The position numbers were made by a program, and so were the translations under genes. This document shows positions 21,258 to 31,386 of a DNA stretch of 64,000 nucleotides, piece by piece; within the stretch, counting starts at the first letter, position 1; every line of letters begins with the position of its first letter. Origin of the DNA: Smallanthus sonchifolius (Eukaryota > Streptophyta > Magnoliopsida > Asterales > Asteraceae); contig CM042020.1 of the NCBI GenBank assembly GCA_023525975.1, forward strand, positions 112,329,207-112,393,206. Reading direction: 5' to 3'. The notes beneath the pieces are model-generated. The model was not told where the DNA came from, ran no database searches, and saw nothing but the letters and a program-made list of their open reading frames with translations.

Positions 21258-23353
21258 TTAATTTTCGCCGTCATTCTCGGAGTTACTAGTGGATCCTCGT
21301 AGTCTATCATCTTCGGCGAGTTCTTCATTTGTAAGTGGGCTCGTCAATCCTTGGTTGACCTCAGATTCGTGTATGAATTTTTCAACTTCAATTTCGTCTT
21401 CAAGCGAACTCCTATCTTGTCTCCTATCTACCGCATCCAAATGGTCTTTCAAGCAAATGCACATTTTCATTGCCGCTGGAGTGAGTCTAGTTCTTCGAAT
21501 AGATAAAACCCTGCCACTAAGAGAAAAAACGGATTCCGAAGCTACCGTGGAAGCTTGGACGGTTAGTAAGTCACGGGCCATGGCGGAAAGGACCGAAAAA
21601 GTAGATTCGTTTCCTTTCCACCACGCCAAAATATCAAAGTCCTCAAAAACATCCGGACTCATAAATGATAAAAAGTTTGTTCCCATATACCTTCCGAGTT
21701 CGCTACTCGGGGTGGATCCTTTAGCCCATTTAGTAAATTCATTTCTCATTTCGTTATACAAATTTAAGTTCACATTCCTCGAGCTACTACTTGATGCGCC
21801 CGCGCCCATCGTATCATGTGGGGTTTGTGTTGTACCATATTTATGTAAATAAATATCAAACAAATCTTGCAAACATTTGTTAAAATAAGTTTTTGTTACG
21901 GTTGAAAAATGAATATCTTCATCATTCAAATCCAAATCGTAAGTTATTTTATCAATCAAGGTTTCAACACCGTAAACATTAATTGTAGGGTTTAATGCGG
22001 CGGCACAAGTTATAACCGGAGGCATTTCTTTAAAATATTTAACAAATTTTTCTTTCATCGGTTTTATCATTCTCGTAAAAAGAGTATTTTTATTTTCAAG
22101 TTCGGCTAATTTGTTACACATTAGAAATATTTGTTTAAGAGCCAAGGGACTTGTGGGGTATAAACCCCAGATAAAAAAGTAGTGGCGGTTTTGAAAACTT
22201 CGAGCAATTCGGTTATATTTTCAAGAATGTCCCAACTCGTAGACGAAAAATTTTGAATTTTACGACGCGGTTTTGAGGAAAGCATATCATGAAAAAATTT
22301 TAAAGTATCTTTTTGACGTATAGCACTATGAAACATTTTATAAGTTGAATTTCATCTTGTTGGGATGTCCCAATTGGGACCTAAGCAAATCAAACCCGTA
22401 TCGTTACATAATCTAATATATTCATGGTATCTTTTTTTACTACTACTAAAAACGTCTTTAAGCATGACTCGAAATGCATTACTTAATTCAATAACGGGTT
22501 CAACCGCAAGCCCGTCTTGCACGGCTAAGTTGATGATGTGTGCAATACATCGACTATGGAAAAAAGCGCCGTTGCAAATCGGATTATATTTTAATATTAA
22601 TTTTTGAACCGCATTTGTATTATTTGAGGCATTATCAAAAGATATTGAAAATAATTTATTTTGTAATTTAAAATCGGTTATCACACCATCTAAAATGTGA
22701 AATAAATTTTGACCTGTGTGCTGATATTCAAACATCTCAAACACGATTGTACGTTTCATCATTTGCCACGTATTGGGATCAACCCAATGAGCGGTAACGC
22801 AAATATATGAGTCGGGAATACCATGTGGAGCCGACCAAACGTCGGTGGTTAAGTTCACACCGGTTTCCAATTTTTCAAAACCTAAAATTAATTCTTTTAT
22901 TGCTTTTTTCCACATTTTTAGACAATCACATCTAAGAGTACTACGACTTACTTGATGATAACGTGGTTGAAGGGCTTCTTGAATCATCCTCGTCGTGAGA
23001 GGGTTGTCGGAGTGGTTGAACGGCAAACCTCTTTGAATAACTAATTTCGTCATTCTATCTCGAACAATATTTGGATCGAAGTTCCAAATTCCACCCTCGC
23101 TTGTCATAGATGATTGACCCTCACCCGGAATTTTCTTCAAACTCGGGCAAAATTTTTCCATATGAGTTTTTAGAGTTGAGTTTGATTCCTTTTTAAAAAA
23201 CCCACCACAATTTTTGCAACGAGCACGTTCCAACCCCTTAGACATCTCACATAGATCGTAGTTTGACCAAATTGCGGGGTTCCTCGTTGTTGGTATGATT
23301 TTCACAACGCTAACTTCGGAAGAGGAAACACCAAAACTTGAAGAACCTGCCAT
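21258..23353 (-). pseudogene. hAT transposase (BED, RICESLEEPER-like), two lesions
   Basis: Starts at ATG 23353-23351. An N-terminal BED zinc finger is visible (CKNCGGFFKKE...HMEKFC, about residues 45-70). The catalytic core has LTTDVWSA, FDNASNN and a terminal dimerisation region (FDILAWWKGN, then STVASESVFSLSGRVLS), so the usual D, D and E positions look present. A TGA stop at 22352-22354 falls where the family has Trp before NSTYKM. A one-base deletion near 22160 shifts the frame inside the VYxP segment. Otherwise about 700 codons remain readable, a normal length. The protein would cut and rejoin the TAGAGGTG ends. It is inactive as read but decayed only recently. Confidence 0.9.
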
Positions 23354-23559
23354 AGCGTTTTTTGAGCGTTTTAGAGCGTTTTCGAGCGTTTTTTACAAAC
23401 GAGAGTGTAGAGAGAGGGTTTGAGAAGTGTGATTTAACCAAAACACCCACTACCTATTTATAATGTGTTTGGGGGTTAAAAAGGGTGAAAAAACGGTCAA
23501 AAATTGGTTCTAACGGCTATATAGCCGTTTTCCAACGGCTAGTTCGATTTTGTGACCGT

Positions 23560-23750
23560 TAAACCGGTTTACCAAACCGGTTCGTCAAACCGGTTCACAA
23601 AAAACCGGTCTTAAACCGTTCGTCGCGAAAATGTCTTAAACCGGTTGTAAACCGGCGGTTCCTACCGGTTTGAAACCGGTTCACAAAAAACCGGTTCTTG
23701 GACGGTTCGGTTTCCGGTTCCGAACCGGTTTGGATTTCCAAACCGGTTTT
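23560..23750. repeat. Subterminal AAACCGGTTT repeats (right)
   Basis: Dense AACCGGTT palindromes upstream of the transposase start, mirroring 20912-21100. Confidence 0.9.
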
Positions 23751-23772
23751 TTTGTGCACCTCTACTGTTACC

Positions 23773-24760
23773 ACCAGTGTCGCCTTCGTATAATGTCAAG
23801 GACATAGCAAAATCTTTCTTCATCTGGTTTGAAAAATACATGTGAATATTTAAGTTCAAAAATTCATCTTCATTTGGAATAATGAAGTATATCATCTTCA
23901 TCTGATTTCATAAACACAAACAAATTCAACTTGATTTTACTGTAATCTTTGAAATATAGAGGCGTAAAAGAGTCGACGTGTAGGATGGTTTGGGCCGGTT
24001 TTGTGCAATTATTGGGCTGGCGTCTCAATAGACTGAGTTGGGCCGATTTATAAAATGGAGATGGAAAACAGTAAGGCGGCACTATTTATAATATTTAATA
24101 AAATAATATTTAATTAGGGTCGGTTATCGTACAAAATCCAACAAGCATACGAAGCCACCAGGACGCGACACATGTCCTTGGGGCGAGAGGTAAATCTGTC
24201 CGCATCGTAAGAATAACACAGCTTATATAATAATAACGCATGTTTTATAATAATGCATTTTTTAAAATGATAATAACACATGTTATACAAATAATAACGC
24301 GTGGTGATAGTAACGAATGTTATATAAATAATCATGCATGTTATACGACAACACATTGACATTTTTTTAAGTTCGGTTTTTTACAATAAAAGTATAGCAA
24401 GACTATACTCAAATTAAAGAGAATTAAATTCTTGATTTTATGGTATATTTTTTTTAAATAGTGTCGTATCAAAAAATTATTCACGTTTAAAAAACAGAAA
24501 ATTTAAAAAAAGTCAACAATATTAGGTTATTTCAAATTTATCTTCAACAAATTCAACAAAAAACATGAAAGAACCACAATTTAGCATTAGTCAATTAGTT
24601 TCAAAATTCGTATAACTTTCACATCTGAGTTTTTTTGTGATTGGTATATAAATCCCAAAATTCGGACCTCAAATCTAATTCCCAAACACAAACTTCAGCC
24701 CCTATGAAACTACAATTGATTATTGTCGCGGATGAAGGACCATTAAACCACCATCATTGA
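23773..24760. other. Spacer with degenerate short tandem repeat
   Basis: No gene is seen. TCTTCATCTGRTTT occurs twice (23818 and 23897). From 24218 to 24355 there are about six degenerate units of AATAACRCATGTTATA. The remainder is AT-rich. Confidence 0.5.
24756..24760. repeat. Target site duplication ATTGA (left)
   Basis: ATTGA at 24756-24760 is repeated exactly at 29743-29747. Confidence 0.85.
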
Positions 24761-25116
24761 TGTTACGACCCAATTGACCAGCCCAACAGGTGCAGCAGCC
24801 CATCCCGGTAACGAACGGCCCAAGAGAAACATCAAGGCCCCAGCTCGTTTCTCGGATTAAAGATCAAGTCAACAACTGCTTCCATTTTTATAAGAATATC
24901 TCTCAGTCCATGTTTTCCATTATTGCATGCATATTAGTGGTATGAGTGCATCACGTTTCCATAATTTTAGTGCAGGAGAATAAAGAACATGTTAGGAATT
25001 TGCACATTTAAAACTTTGTTTTGTTTTGAGGATATCGAGAAAATTGCCCCAATACTGTCTCTTTCGAATTCCCCTTTGTTCTTGGAGCTTGACCCCCTCT
25101 AAGGGTTAACTTAACA
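24761..25116 (+). repeat. 5' LTR of Reina-like element
   Basis: TGTTACGACC...CTTAACA, 356 bp. It contains the reading for RPKRNIKAPARFSD (about 24816-24858), the same tail that ends pol in the 3' LTR. Confidence 0.9.
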
Positions 25117-25117
25117 T

Positions 25118-25133
25118 TGGTGCTTTCATTCAC
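25118..25133 (+). other. Primer binding site
   Basis: TGGTGCTTTCATTCAC begins one base after the 5' LTR. The start TGGTGCT has the expected TGG. I do not assign the tRNA. Confidence 0.6.
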
Positions 25134-25149
25134 GAATTCAACCCCAGCT

Positions 25150-26940
25150 ATGTCTCCACGTAAAGACCCCTCCGCCACCGATGATACCACACCCACCGTC
25201 TCTGAACAACTAGCTCAGCTCATCGCCGCCACCACCGCCACCTCCACCACCTCAAACCAAACAGCCAACCAACTAACCGACCTTATTCAAGCCACACAAA
25301 ACCTTACCACCAAAATTGACCAACTTACCAACCACGTCACCGCCGAATCATCTGGCAATAAAACCCCACCCCGCCATCGTTCCCCACCACGTCACCGATC
25401 CCCACCTCGCCATCGTTCCCCACCACGTCGCCGATCCCCACCTCGCCATCGTTCACCAAACCGTCATAACCCCCGGCAACCAAAAATCACGCTGCCCTTA
25501 TTCGATGGCTCAAACGCCCTCGATTGGATTTTCCAGGCGGAAAATTATTTTTCTTATTATGAAACTCCCAATGATGAACGCGTTGATTTAGCAGTCTTTT
25601 ATTTCATAGGCGACGCCCTCTCGTGGTACAAGCATCTCGCCAACAAAGATTTGCTCGGCACTTGGGACGGATTCAAAAGAGAACTAGAACTGCGCTTTGG
25701 TCCTTCGACCTACGAGAATAACGAGGCAACACTTTTCAAACTTCGCCAAACCTCCACCGTAGCCGCCTATCAAACCGAGTTCGAACGTGTCAGTAACCGG
25801 GTTGATGGCTTATCACAACAAGCACTAAGGAATTGTTTTATTTCGGGCCTACGATCCGACATTCAGAACGAGCTCGCTATCCTTAAGCCCACCACACTTC
25901 ATCAGGCATATGCCTTGGCCAGATTGGTTGAAGAAAAGTTACAACAGCCCACAAAGCCCAAAAATGCTTACTATTCGAAACCAAACACCACATCCTGGAC
26001 CTCCTCAATTCCCAACCAGACGTCGAACTCTACCAGTTCAACAAACCCTAACCCCCCATTACTACCGACCCCAACAAAACCTCAGAACCACCTCCCCTTC
26101 ACCAAACTTTCAGCCGACGCTCTGCTTCAACGTCGAAAACAAGGGCTTTGTTTCAAGTGTCCAGAGAAATATTTTCCGGGCCACAAGTGCTCTCCACCAC
26201 AGTTCATGGTTATTATTGATAATGATGATCGTGACGATATGCCGGAAACCACAGCCGATGAAACCGTTGAAGACCCACCCAAGCCACAGTTCCTTTCGTT
26301 ATCCGACGCCGCTTACTTCGGTATCTCTTCTGCTCAAACACTTCGAATCACCGGTCACATTATCGGACATTCAGTCACCATATTGATCGATTGCGGTAGC
26401 ACCCACAACATCATACAACCACGAATAGCTTCCACCCTCCACCTCACTACTAAACCGATACAACCGTTCTCTGTTATGGTTGGCAACGACGATCATATCG
26501 CCTGCCAAGGTTACTGCCCCGACGTAACTTTACTATTGCAAAAAGCACAGTTCACGCTCCCATTCTTCATTATACCGGTAGAAGGAGCCGATGTCATTCT
26601 AGGAATAGGGTGGTTGGGAACCCTAGGCAGGCTATCGACGGATTTTTCCATTCCAGAGATTTCGTTCACAAAGGAGGGCAAAACATGTACGTTAGTCGGA
26701 GAATCCTTGGGTCAGCAGGTTTCTTCCAGTATCTTATCCACTCTTATTAAACATGACTTTATTGTATCCCTACACACACTATCCTATACCCCCACCTTCC
26801 CATGCAGCCACCACCGACCATATATCCCATGCAAACCCAATTATCCACAATCTCCTCTCAACATACCACACTATATTCACCGAACCCAACCAACTACCAC
26901 CAAATCGGACCCAAGACCATACAATTCCACTGCTGGATGA
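25150..26940 (+). pseudogene. gag-pro: gag and aspartic protease of Reina-like element
   Basis: The ATG at 25150 (MSPRKDPSATDD) is the likely start, since the open frame before it is the primer binding site. Residues 75-110 are an Arg/Ser/Pro/His repeat (SPPRHR units). The gag core follows (LPLFDGSNALDWIFQAENYF, WYKHLANKD, FGPSTYENNEATLFKLRQ). A zinc-finger-like CX2C...H-X-C lies at 26149-26190. The protease shows LIDCGSTHNII near 26385, where most relatives have D-S-G-S, and DVILGIGWL. The frame leaves pol near 26750 and ends at 26940. A one-base shift separates it from reverse transcriptase, which is usually in the same frame. Confidence 0.85.
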
Positions 26941-28045
26941 GAAACATACTGTCAATGTGAAGCCCTACCGTTACCCACACTTTCAAAAACGGGTTATGAC
27001 GAACCTAATACAGGAGATGTTGAAATCGGGTGTCATACGTCCAAGCCAAAGCCCGTTTTCTTCACCAGTGCTACTAGTTAAAAAGAAAGACGGATCAAGG
27101 AGATTCTGTGTGGATTATCGGGGCTTAAACGCGGTAACGGTTCATGATAGATTCCCAATACCTACAATCGATGAACTGCTCGATGAACTACATGGCGCGA
27201 CCGTCTTCTCAAAAATAGATTTACGATCGGGTTATCATCAAATTCGTGTGGCGGACAAAGACATTCACAAGACGGCGTTTCGAACAACGGATGGCCATTA
27301 CGAGTTTGTCGTCATGCCCTTCGGTTTGATGAATGCTCCCTCCACATTTCAATCCACCATGAATGACTTGTTTCGGCCTGTGCTCCGCCAGTTCGTGATC
27401 ATTTTTTTCGATGACATTCTCATCTACAGCGGGAACATGCAACAACACTATGAGCATCTACGGTTTGTTTTTTATACACTCTTGTCAAATCAATACCATG
27501 ATAAACCCTCGAAATGTGTATTTGCTGTGGATGAAATCTCGTTTCTAGGTCACCGGATTTCACGTAAAGGGGTGGCGCCAGAACCAGACAAGATTGAAGC
27601 CATCCAACAATGGCCACCACCGTCGTCGTTCACTACATTGCGGGCCTTCCTGAGACTCACATGCTATTATCGAAGGTTTGTGCCACACTATGCAAATATA
27701 GCCGCCCCACTAACCAATTTGTTGAAGCAAAAGGAGTTCAAATGGAACAATTCAGCCCAGGAAGCATTCACCAATCTCAATTCGCAAATGGAAGACCTTG
27801 TCACCCTGGCACTTCCAGATTTCTCCATACCCTTCGACGTAACCACGGATGCACCCGGGATGGCTATAGGTGCTGTTTTGTCCCAAAATATCAGGCCTAT
27901 TTCGTTTTTCAGTAAGAAACTCTGCACCACTATGCAAGGCCAATCGACATATACAAAGGAACTCTATGCCATTACCGAGTCGGTTAAAAAATGGCGACAA
28001 TACCTACTAGGAAGTCGATTTCGTGTTTACACCACCACATCTTGA
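26753..28045 (+). pseudogene. pol: Reverse transcriptase and RNase H of Reina-like element
   Basis: The open frame starts near the shift from gag-protease. RT motifs are in order: IQEMLKSGVIRPSQSPFSSP, VDYRGLNAVT, KIDLRSGYHQI, VMPFGLMNAPSTFQ, and the catalytic FFDDILIYS near 27403-27429 (FFDD for the common YVDD/FVDD). RNase H follows (DAPGMAIGAVLSQ, FSKKL, TKELYAI), with small changes from the family such as LRLTCYYRRF for LGLTGYYRRF. It stops at 28045 inside RNase H, after a net deletion of about 4 bases. The end of RNase H continues in another frame to about 28250. Confidence 0.9.
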
Positions 28046-28332
28046 AACTTCTACTCACCCAAACAATACAGACCCCGGAGCAGCAAAAATGGGCAATGAA
28101 ATTAATGGGGTTCGATTATGAAGTGCACTACAAACCGGGGAAGGAAAACGTCGTCGCCGATGCACTTAGCCGGGTTGAACTCAACGCGTGTCTCGCAATT
28201 TCGTACCCTACAGCTACTTGGTTGGAAGAAATAAAAAACTACTTCAAGTTTGATTCGAATGGAAAACAGATGGTAGATGACATCCTAAATGACCAGGTCA
28301 GCTTTCCCCATCGAATGGAAAACAGATGGTAG
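28046..28332 (+). pseudogene. pol: RNase H end and connection fragment
   Basis: Continues RNase H in a different frame: LLTQTIQTPEQQKWAMKLMG, YKPGKENVVADALSRVE, then a segment ending at TGG TAG near 28332. The H2C2 zinc region and the first part of integrase are missing. Instead a 36-bp phrase (28255-28290) is repeated at 28312-28347 with 21 bp between, marking a deletion joint. Confidence 0.8.
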
Positions 28333-28347
28333 ATGACATCCTAAATT
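28255..28347 (+). repeat. 36-bp direct repeat at a deletion joint
   Basis: TCGAATGGAAAACAGATGG and the next 17 bases occur at 28255-28290 and again at 28312-28347. The first copy follows RNase H, and the second leads straight into the integrase core (LPTSKGKT). Confidence 0.85.
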
Positions 28348-28871
28348 TACCAACCTCAAAGGGTAAAACAGTAATCTGGGTCATCGTTGATCGCCTATCC
28401 AAATTTGCTCACTTCATGGCCTTACCGACTCACTTTACAGCAGTTTCATTGGCAACTTTATTCATGCGGGAGATATACCGATTACATGGACTACCAAAGT
28501 CAATAGTTTCTGACCGTGACCCGATGTTTCTCAGTAAGTTTTGGAAGGAAGTGTTTAAACAAATGGGGACTAAGTTGTTACATTCTAGTGCTTACCATCC
28601 GCAGACAGACGGACAAACAGAGGTGGTAAATCGGTGCCTAGAGAACTATCTTCGATCTTTTGCTTTTTCAGAACCGGCTACTTGGGAAAGGTACCTGTAC
28701 TTGGCAGAATTCTCCTATAATACAAATTTCCATTCGTCAATTAATATGTCACCTTTTAAAGCGGTTTATGGGAGGGAGGTCTCTTCAATTCATGACTACA
28801 TGCCAAGGGATAACAAGATAGCTTCGATCGACGAGTCACTACAGGAACATAAAAGGCTTATTCACAGTTGA
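28326..28871 (+). pseudogene. pol: Integrase core of Reina-like element
   Basis: The retroviral-type DDE integrase core is readable: WVIVDRLSKFAHF (first Asp), IVSDRDPMFLSKFWKE (second Asp), HPQTDGQTEVVNRCLENYLR (Glu), then FSYNTNFHSSINMSPFKAVYG. All three catalytic acids are present. The N-terminal zinc finger is lost in the deletion just upstream. The frame stops at 28871 after LIHS, where a frameshift moves the reading to the next segment. Its apparent start is only the duplicated fragment. Confidence 0.9.
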
Positions 28872-29482
28872 AAGAAGCAATGGAGAAGGTGAAAGCTCGA
28901 ATGGCGAAGCAGGCAAACAAAAAGCGGATGGAAAAGGAATTTCAGGTCGACGATATGGTCTATCTTCGTTTGCAGAAGCATAGACAACACTCGGTTGCTG
29001 ATAGGTTAAATCAGAAACTCTCAAAACGTTCTTATGGCCCTTACCGAGTGCTGGAACGTATTGGTAAAGTGGCATACAAGTTAGAATTACCGGAGGGTTC
29101 AAAAATACACCATGTCTTTCACGTTTCACTGTTAAAGCCAAGTTTTGGTGATGCCCAGGTTCATATTGACAACATTATAGAATTGGAGAGTGCGGAACAA
29201 CATCAATACTTCCCAGAATAGATTCTTAACAAAAGGACTACAAAGCATGGTAGACAGCTATTGGTTAAATGGATCGACAAGCCACTAGAGGAAGCTACAT
29301 GGGAGTTTGAATCCGACTTTGTCTCCAGTTTTCCAGACTTCACCAACATTGGGGACAATGTTGATTTTCAGGGGGGAGGTGATGTTACGACCCAACTGAC
29401 CAGCCCAACAGGTGCAGCAGCCCATCCCGGTAATGAACGGCCCAAGAGAAACATCAAGGCCCCAGCTCGTTTCTCGGATTAA
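28868..29482 (+). pseudogene. pol: Integrase C-terminus and chromodomain
   Basis: Reads LKEAMEKVKARMAKQANKKR, DMVYLRLQKHRQHS, YGPYRVLERIG, and HHVFHVSLLKPSFGDA, the usual C-terminal part of chromovirus integrase. A TAG at 29219-29221 interrupts, and the same frame then gives a chromodomain (RQLLVKWIDKPLEEATWEF). The frame passes the polypurine tract (AGGGGGGAGGTGA, about 29370-29382) and enters the 3' LTR, ending with the basic tail RPKRNIKAPARFSD at 29482. The chromodomain would guide integration toward marked chromatin. Confidence 0.85.
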
Positions 29483-29742
29483 AGATCAAGTCAACAACTG
29501 CTTCCATTTTCATAAGAATACCTCTCCATGTTTTCCATTATTGCATGCATATTAGCTAGTGGTAGGAGTGCATCACGTTTCCATAATTTTAGTGCAGGAG
29601 AATAAAGAACATGTTAGGAATTTGCATGTTGAAGACTTTGTTTGTTTTGTTTTGAGGATATCAAGAAAATTGCCCCAATACTGTCTCTTTCGAATTCCCC
29701 TTTGTTCTTGGAGCTTGACCCCCTCTAAGGGTTAACTTAACA
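29383..29742 (+). repeat. 3' LTR of Reina-like element
   Basis: 360 bp. It differs from the 5' LTR by several substitutions and short indels, for example ATTAGCTAGTGGTAGG for ATTAGTGGTATG. It is followed by the ATTGA duplication. Confidence 0.9.
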
Positions 29743-29744
29743 AT

Positions 29745-30193
29745 TGATCTAAAAGGTTAATTACTTGATTTTGATTAATTGTTTAAGTTGGTAGTATATT
29801 GAGTCAAATAAGGATAGGTTTAGTTATTTTAGGAATTAGTATTTGAGTTTATTAATGGCATGTTTGGGATTACTTATTTTAAGCTTTTTAATGACTTTTA
29901 CAAAAAGTTATAAGGAGTTTTGAAAAGTAAGTTCCCCTTACTTTTCAAAAACTCTTTTCCCTCATTTAAAAAGTTAAAAGTAGTAGCAAAAATCACATTC
30001 CCCAAACACCTTTTTAACTTATAAAAGTTAATAAGTTAATAAATAGTTTCAATAAGTAATCCCAAACGCCCCCTAAGTTCCTAGTTTGAGTTTAATTACG
30101 AGTCTTGGTTTGCAAGCTTTGTTTTAGTATAAATAAATGGTCTATGTAAAGGTTTTAGCCTTTAGGTGTGGTTTTTGGGCATGATTTCTAGCA
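29745..30193 (+). repeat. 5' LTR, interrupted by a MITE
   Basis: Matches 31118-31386 through GTTTAGTTATTTTAGGAA, AGTTCCTAGTTTGAGTTTAA and TTTAGTATAAATAAATGGTC. It lacks about 65 bp present near the end of the 3' LTR and carries the MITE at 29856-30073. Confidence 0.7.
29856..30073. mobile_element. Tourist-like MITE with TAA duplication
   Basis: 218 bp with inverted ends containing GTTTGGGATTACTTATT on both sides and a 3-bp duplication TAA (29853-29855 and 30074-30076). The other LTR at 31216 has the unfilled site TTTATTAAGTTCC, proving insertion. The 3-bp target and end type suit PIF/Harbinger (Tourist) MITEs. Confidence 0.85.
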
Positions 30194-30195
30194 AT

Positions 30196-30212
30196 TGGTA
30201 TCGAATCTTAGG
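30196..30212 (+). other. Worn primer binding site
   Basis: TGGTATCGAATCTTAGG lies 2 bases after the 5' LTR and resembles TGGTATCAGAGC. Confidence 0.5.
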
Positions 30213-31117
30213 TGAAGCTCATACACGGGTAGAAGGCTGAGATCGAGACCTGTGAGAAAATGATCAACACGAAGAACAAAAAAGAACGAAGCAACCCGAT
30301 TGAATCTGTTATAGATTTGACCGATCAAGAGAAGTGAAGAAAGATCATGTGATACGATCAAAATGAGGAGGAAGTGATAAGAACAATCTGTGCGACTCGG
30401 GTTATGGAAAAGATCAAAGAGGAGAACCTGCGGTCGATTCGAACGAAGTGAAGAATACATCCGATCTATGAGAGACCGTTCAAAAAGGTTGTGAGAGCTG
30501 CGTGGAAAAAGATCCGAGATAGATCAAGAACGATCTGTGTGATATGGACCAGTGTAGAAGATTCAAGCCGAAACCCGTAAAGGGTGAGTTCGGAAGTGGC
30601 ATGGAGGACCTTGAGTGATTCAGGAGGGACGTTCAATCTGTGTGAGGCAGATTAAATTACGTGGAGGACAAGAGAAACAAAAAAAAAGATCAAGGGGTGT
30701 CTTGATCGAGGCTATTTGTTGCGTGGGTAAAAAAAATATGAGATTTTTAGTTGTTTGTTTGTGTGATGCAAACAAAAGGCTATGACGTATGAAAGACCAA
30801 TGACAATAACAATTGGCAAGTGTTTGCACCTGCTAAACAAAGAATTAAAAGGGAAGGAAAAAACTATTTGGATGATGTTGTGTTCAAGACAAGTCAAGAA
30901 AGATGAGTATGAAAATCATGATTGTGATTATCATGATGTAGATAGGGCCGCCAAGAATAACGAGTGGACCGGTTAAAGTCATGGGTCTATGTGACCGAGG
31001 GATGGTTCGAAATCAAGAATGTGAGGCAAATGGTCCAAGGAATGAAGCGAAAGAACTACGGGCCTTGTTGGGAATTCAAGATCTTGGAGGAACAAAATTC
31101 AAGATTAAGAGGGAGAA

Positions 31118-31386
31118 TGACGGGTTAATCTTGATTAATAGTTTAATTTGGTAGGAGATTGAGTCAAATAAGGATATGTTTAGTTATTTTAGGAACTAGT
31201 ATTTGAGTTTATTAAGTTCCTAGTTTGAGTTTAATTAGGAGTCTTTGTTTGCAAGCTTTGTTTTAGTATAAATAAATGGTCTGCGTAAAGGTTTTAGGTG
31301 TGGTTTTGGTTTTCAATATTAATAAAAGAGTCGATCTTGGTTGACATAAAATTCTGTGCTCGTATTCTTGGCTCTGATTTCCAACA
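31118..31386 (+). repeat. 3' LTR of the pol-less copia-type element
   Basis: 269 bp, TGACGGGTTAATC...TTTCCAACA, preceded by a purine tract. It has the intact, unfilled MITE target. Confidence 0.7.

Larger units (their letters stand above)
20899..23764 (-). mobile_element. hAT transposon, near-complete relic
   Basis: 2866 bp with terminal inverted repeats starting TAGAGGTGCACAAA on both sides and an 8-bp duplication with one mismatch. It encodes one transposase on the minus strand, inactivated by a stop and a frameshift. About 220 bp inside each end is crowded with AACCGGTT-type palindromes (20912-21100 and 23560-23750), likely transposase binding sites by analogy with other hAT elements. Confidence 0.9.
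24761..29742 (+). mobile_element. Reina-like chromovirus (Ty3/gypsy), decayed
   Basis: 4982 bp, two short LTRs (356 and 360 bp), a 5-bp duplication, and gag-protease-RT-RNase H-integrase-chromodomain in order. Short LTRs and a total near 5 kb fit the Reina lineage, but the assignment is an inference. Several base differences and short indels between the LTRs show an older insertion than the Athila/Tat-like element. Coding is broken by frameshifts near 26.75, 28.04 and 28.87 kb, a stop at 29219, and loss of the front of integrase near 28.3 kb. Confidence 0.9.
29745..31386 (+). mobile_element. Pol-less copia-type element (TRIM/LARD-like)
   Basis: Two related LTRs flank about 920 bp with no coding frame. 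The internal region starts with TGGTATCGAATCTTAGG at 30196 (a worn form of the TGGTATCAGAGC initiator-tRNA site) and ends with a purine-rich AAGATTAAGAGGGAGAA before the 3' LTR. A 218-bp MITE sits in the 5' LTR. The left edge coincides with the ATTGA duplication of the Reina-like element, so that element landed at or very near this LTR's start. No clean target duplication is seen. Confidence 0.65.
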
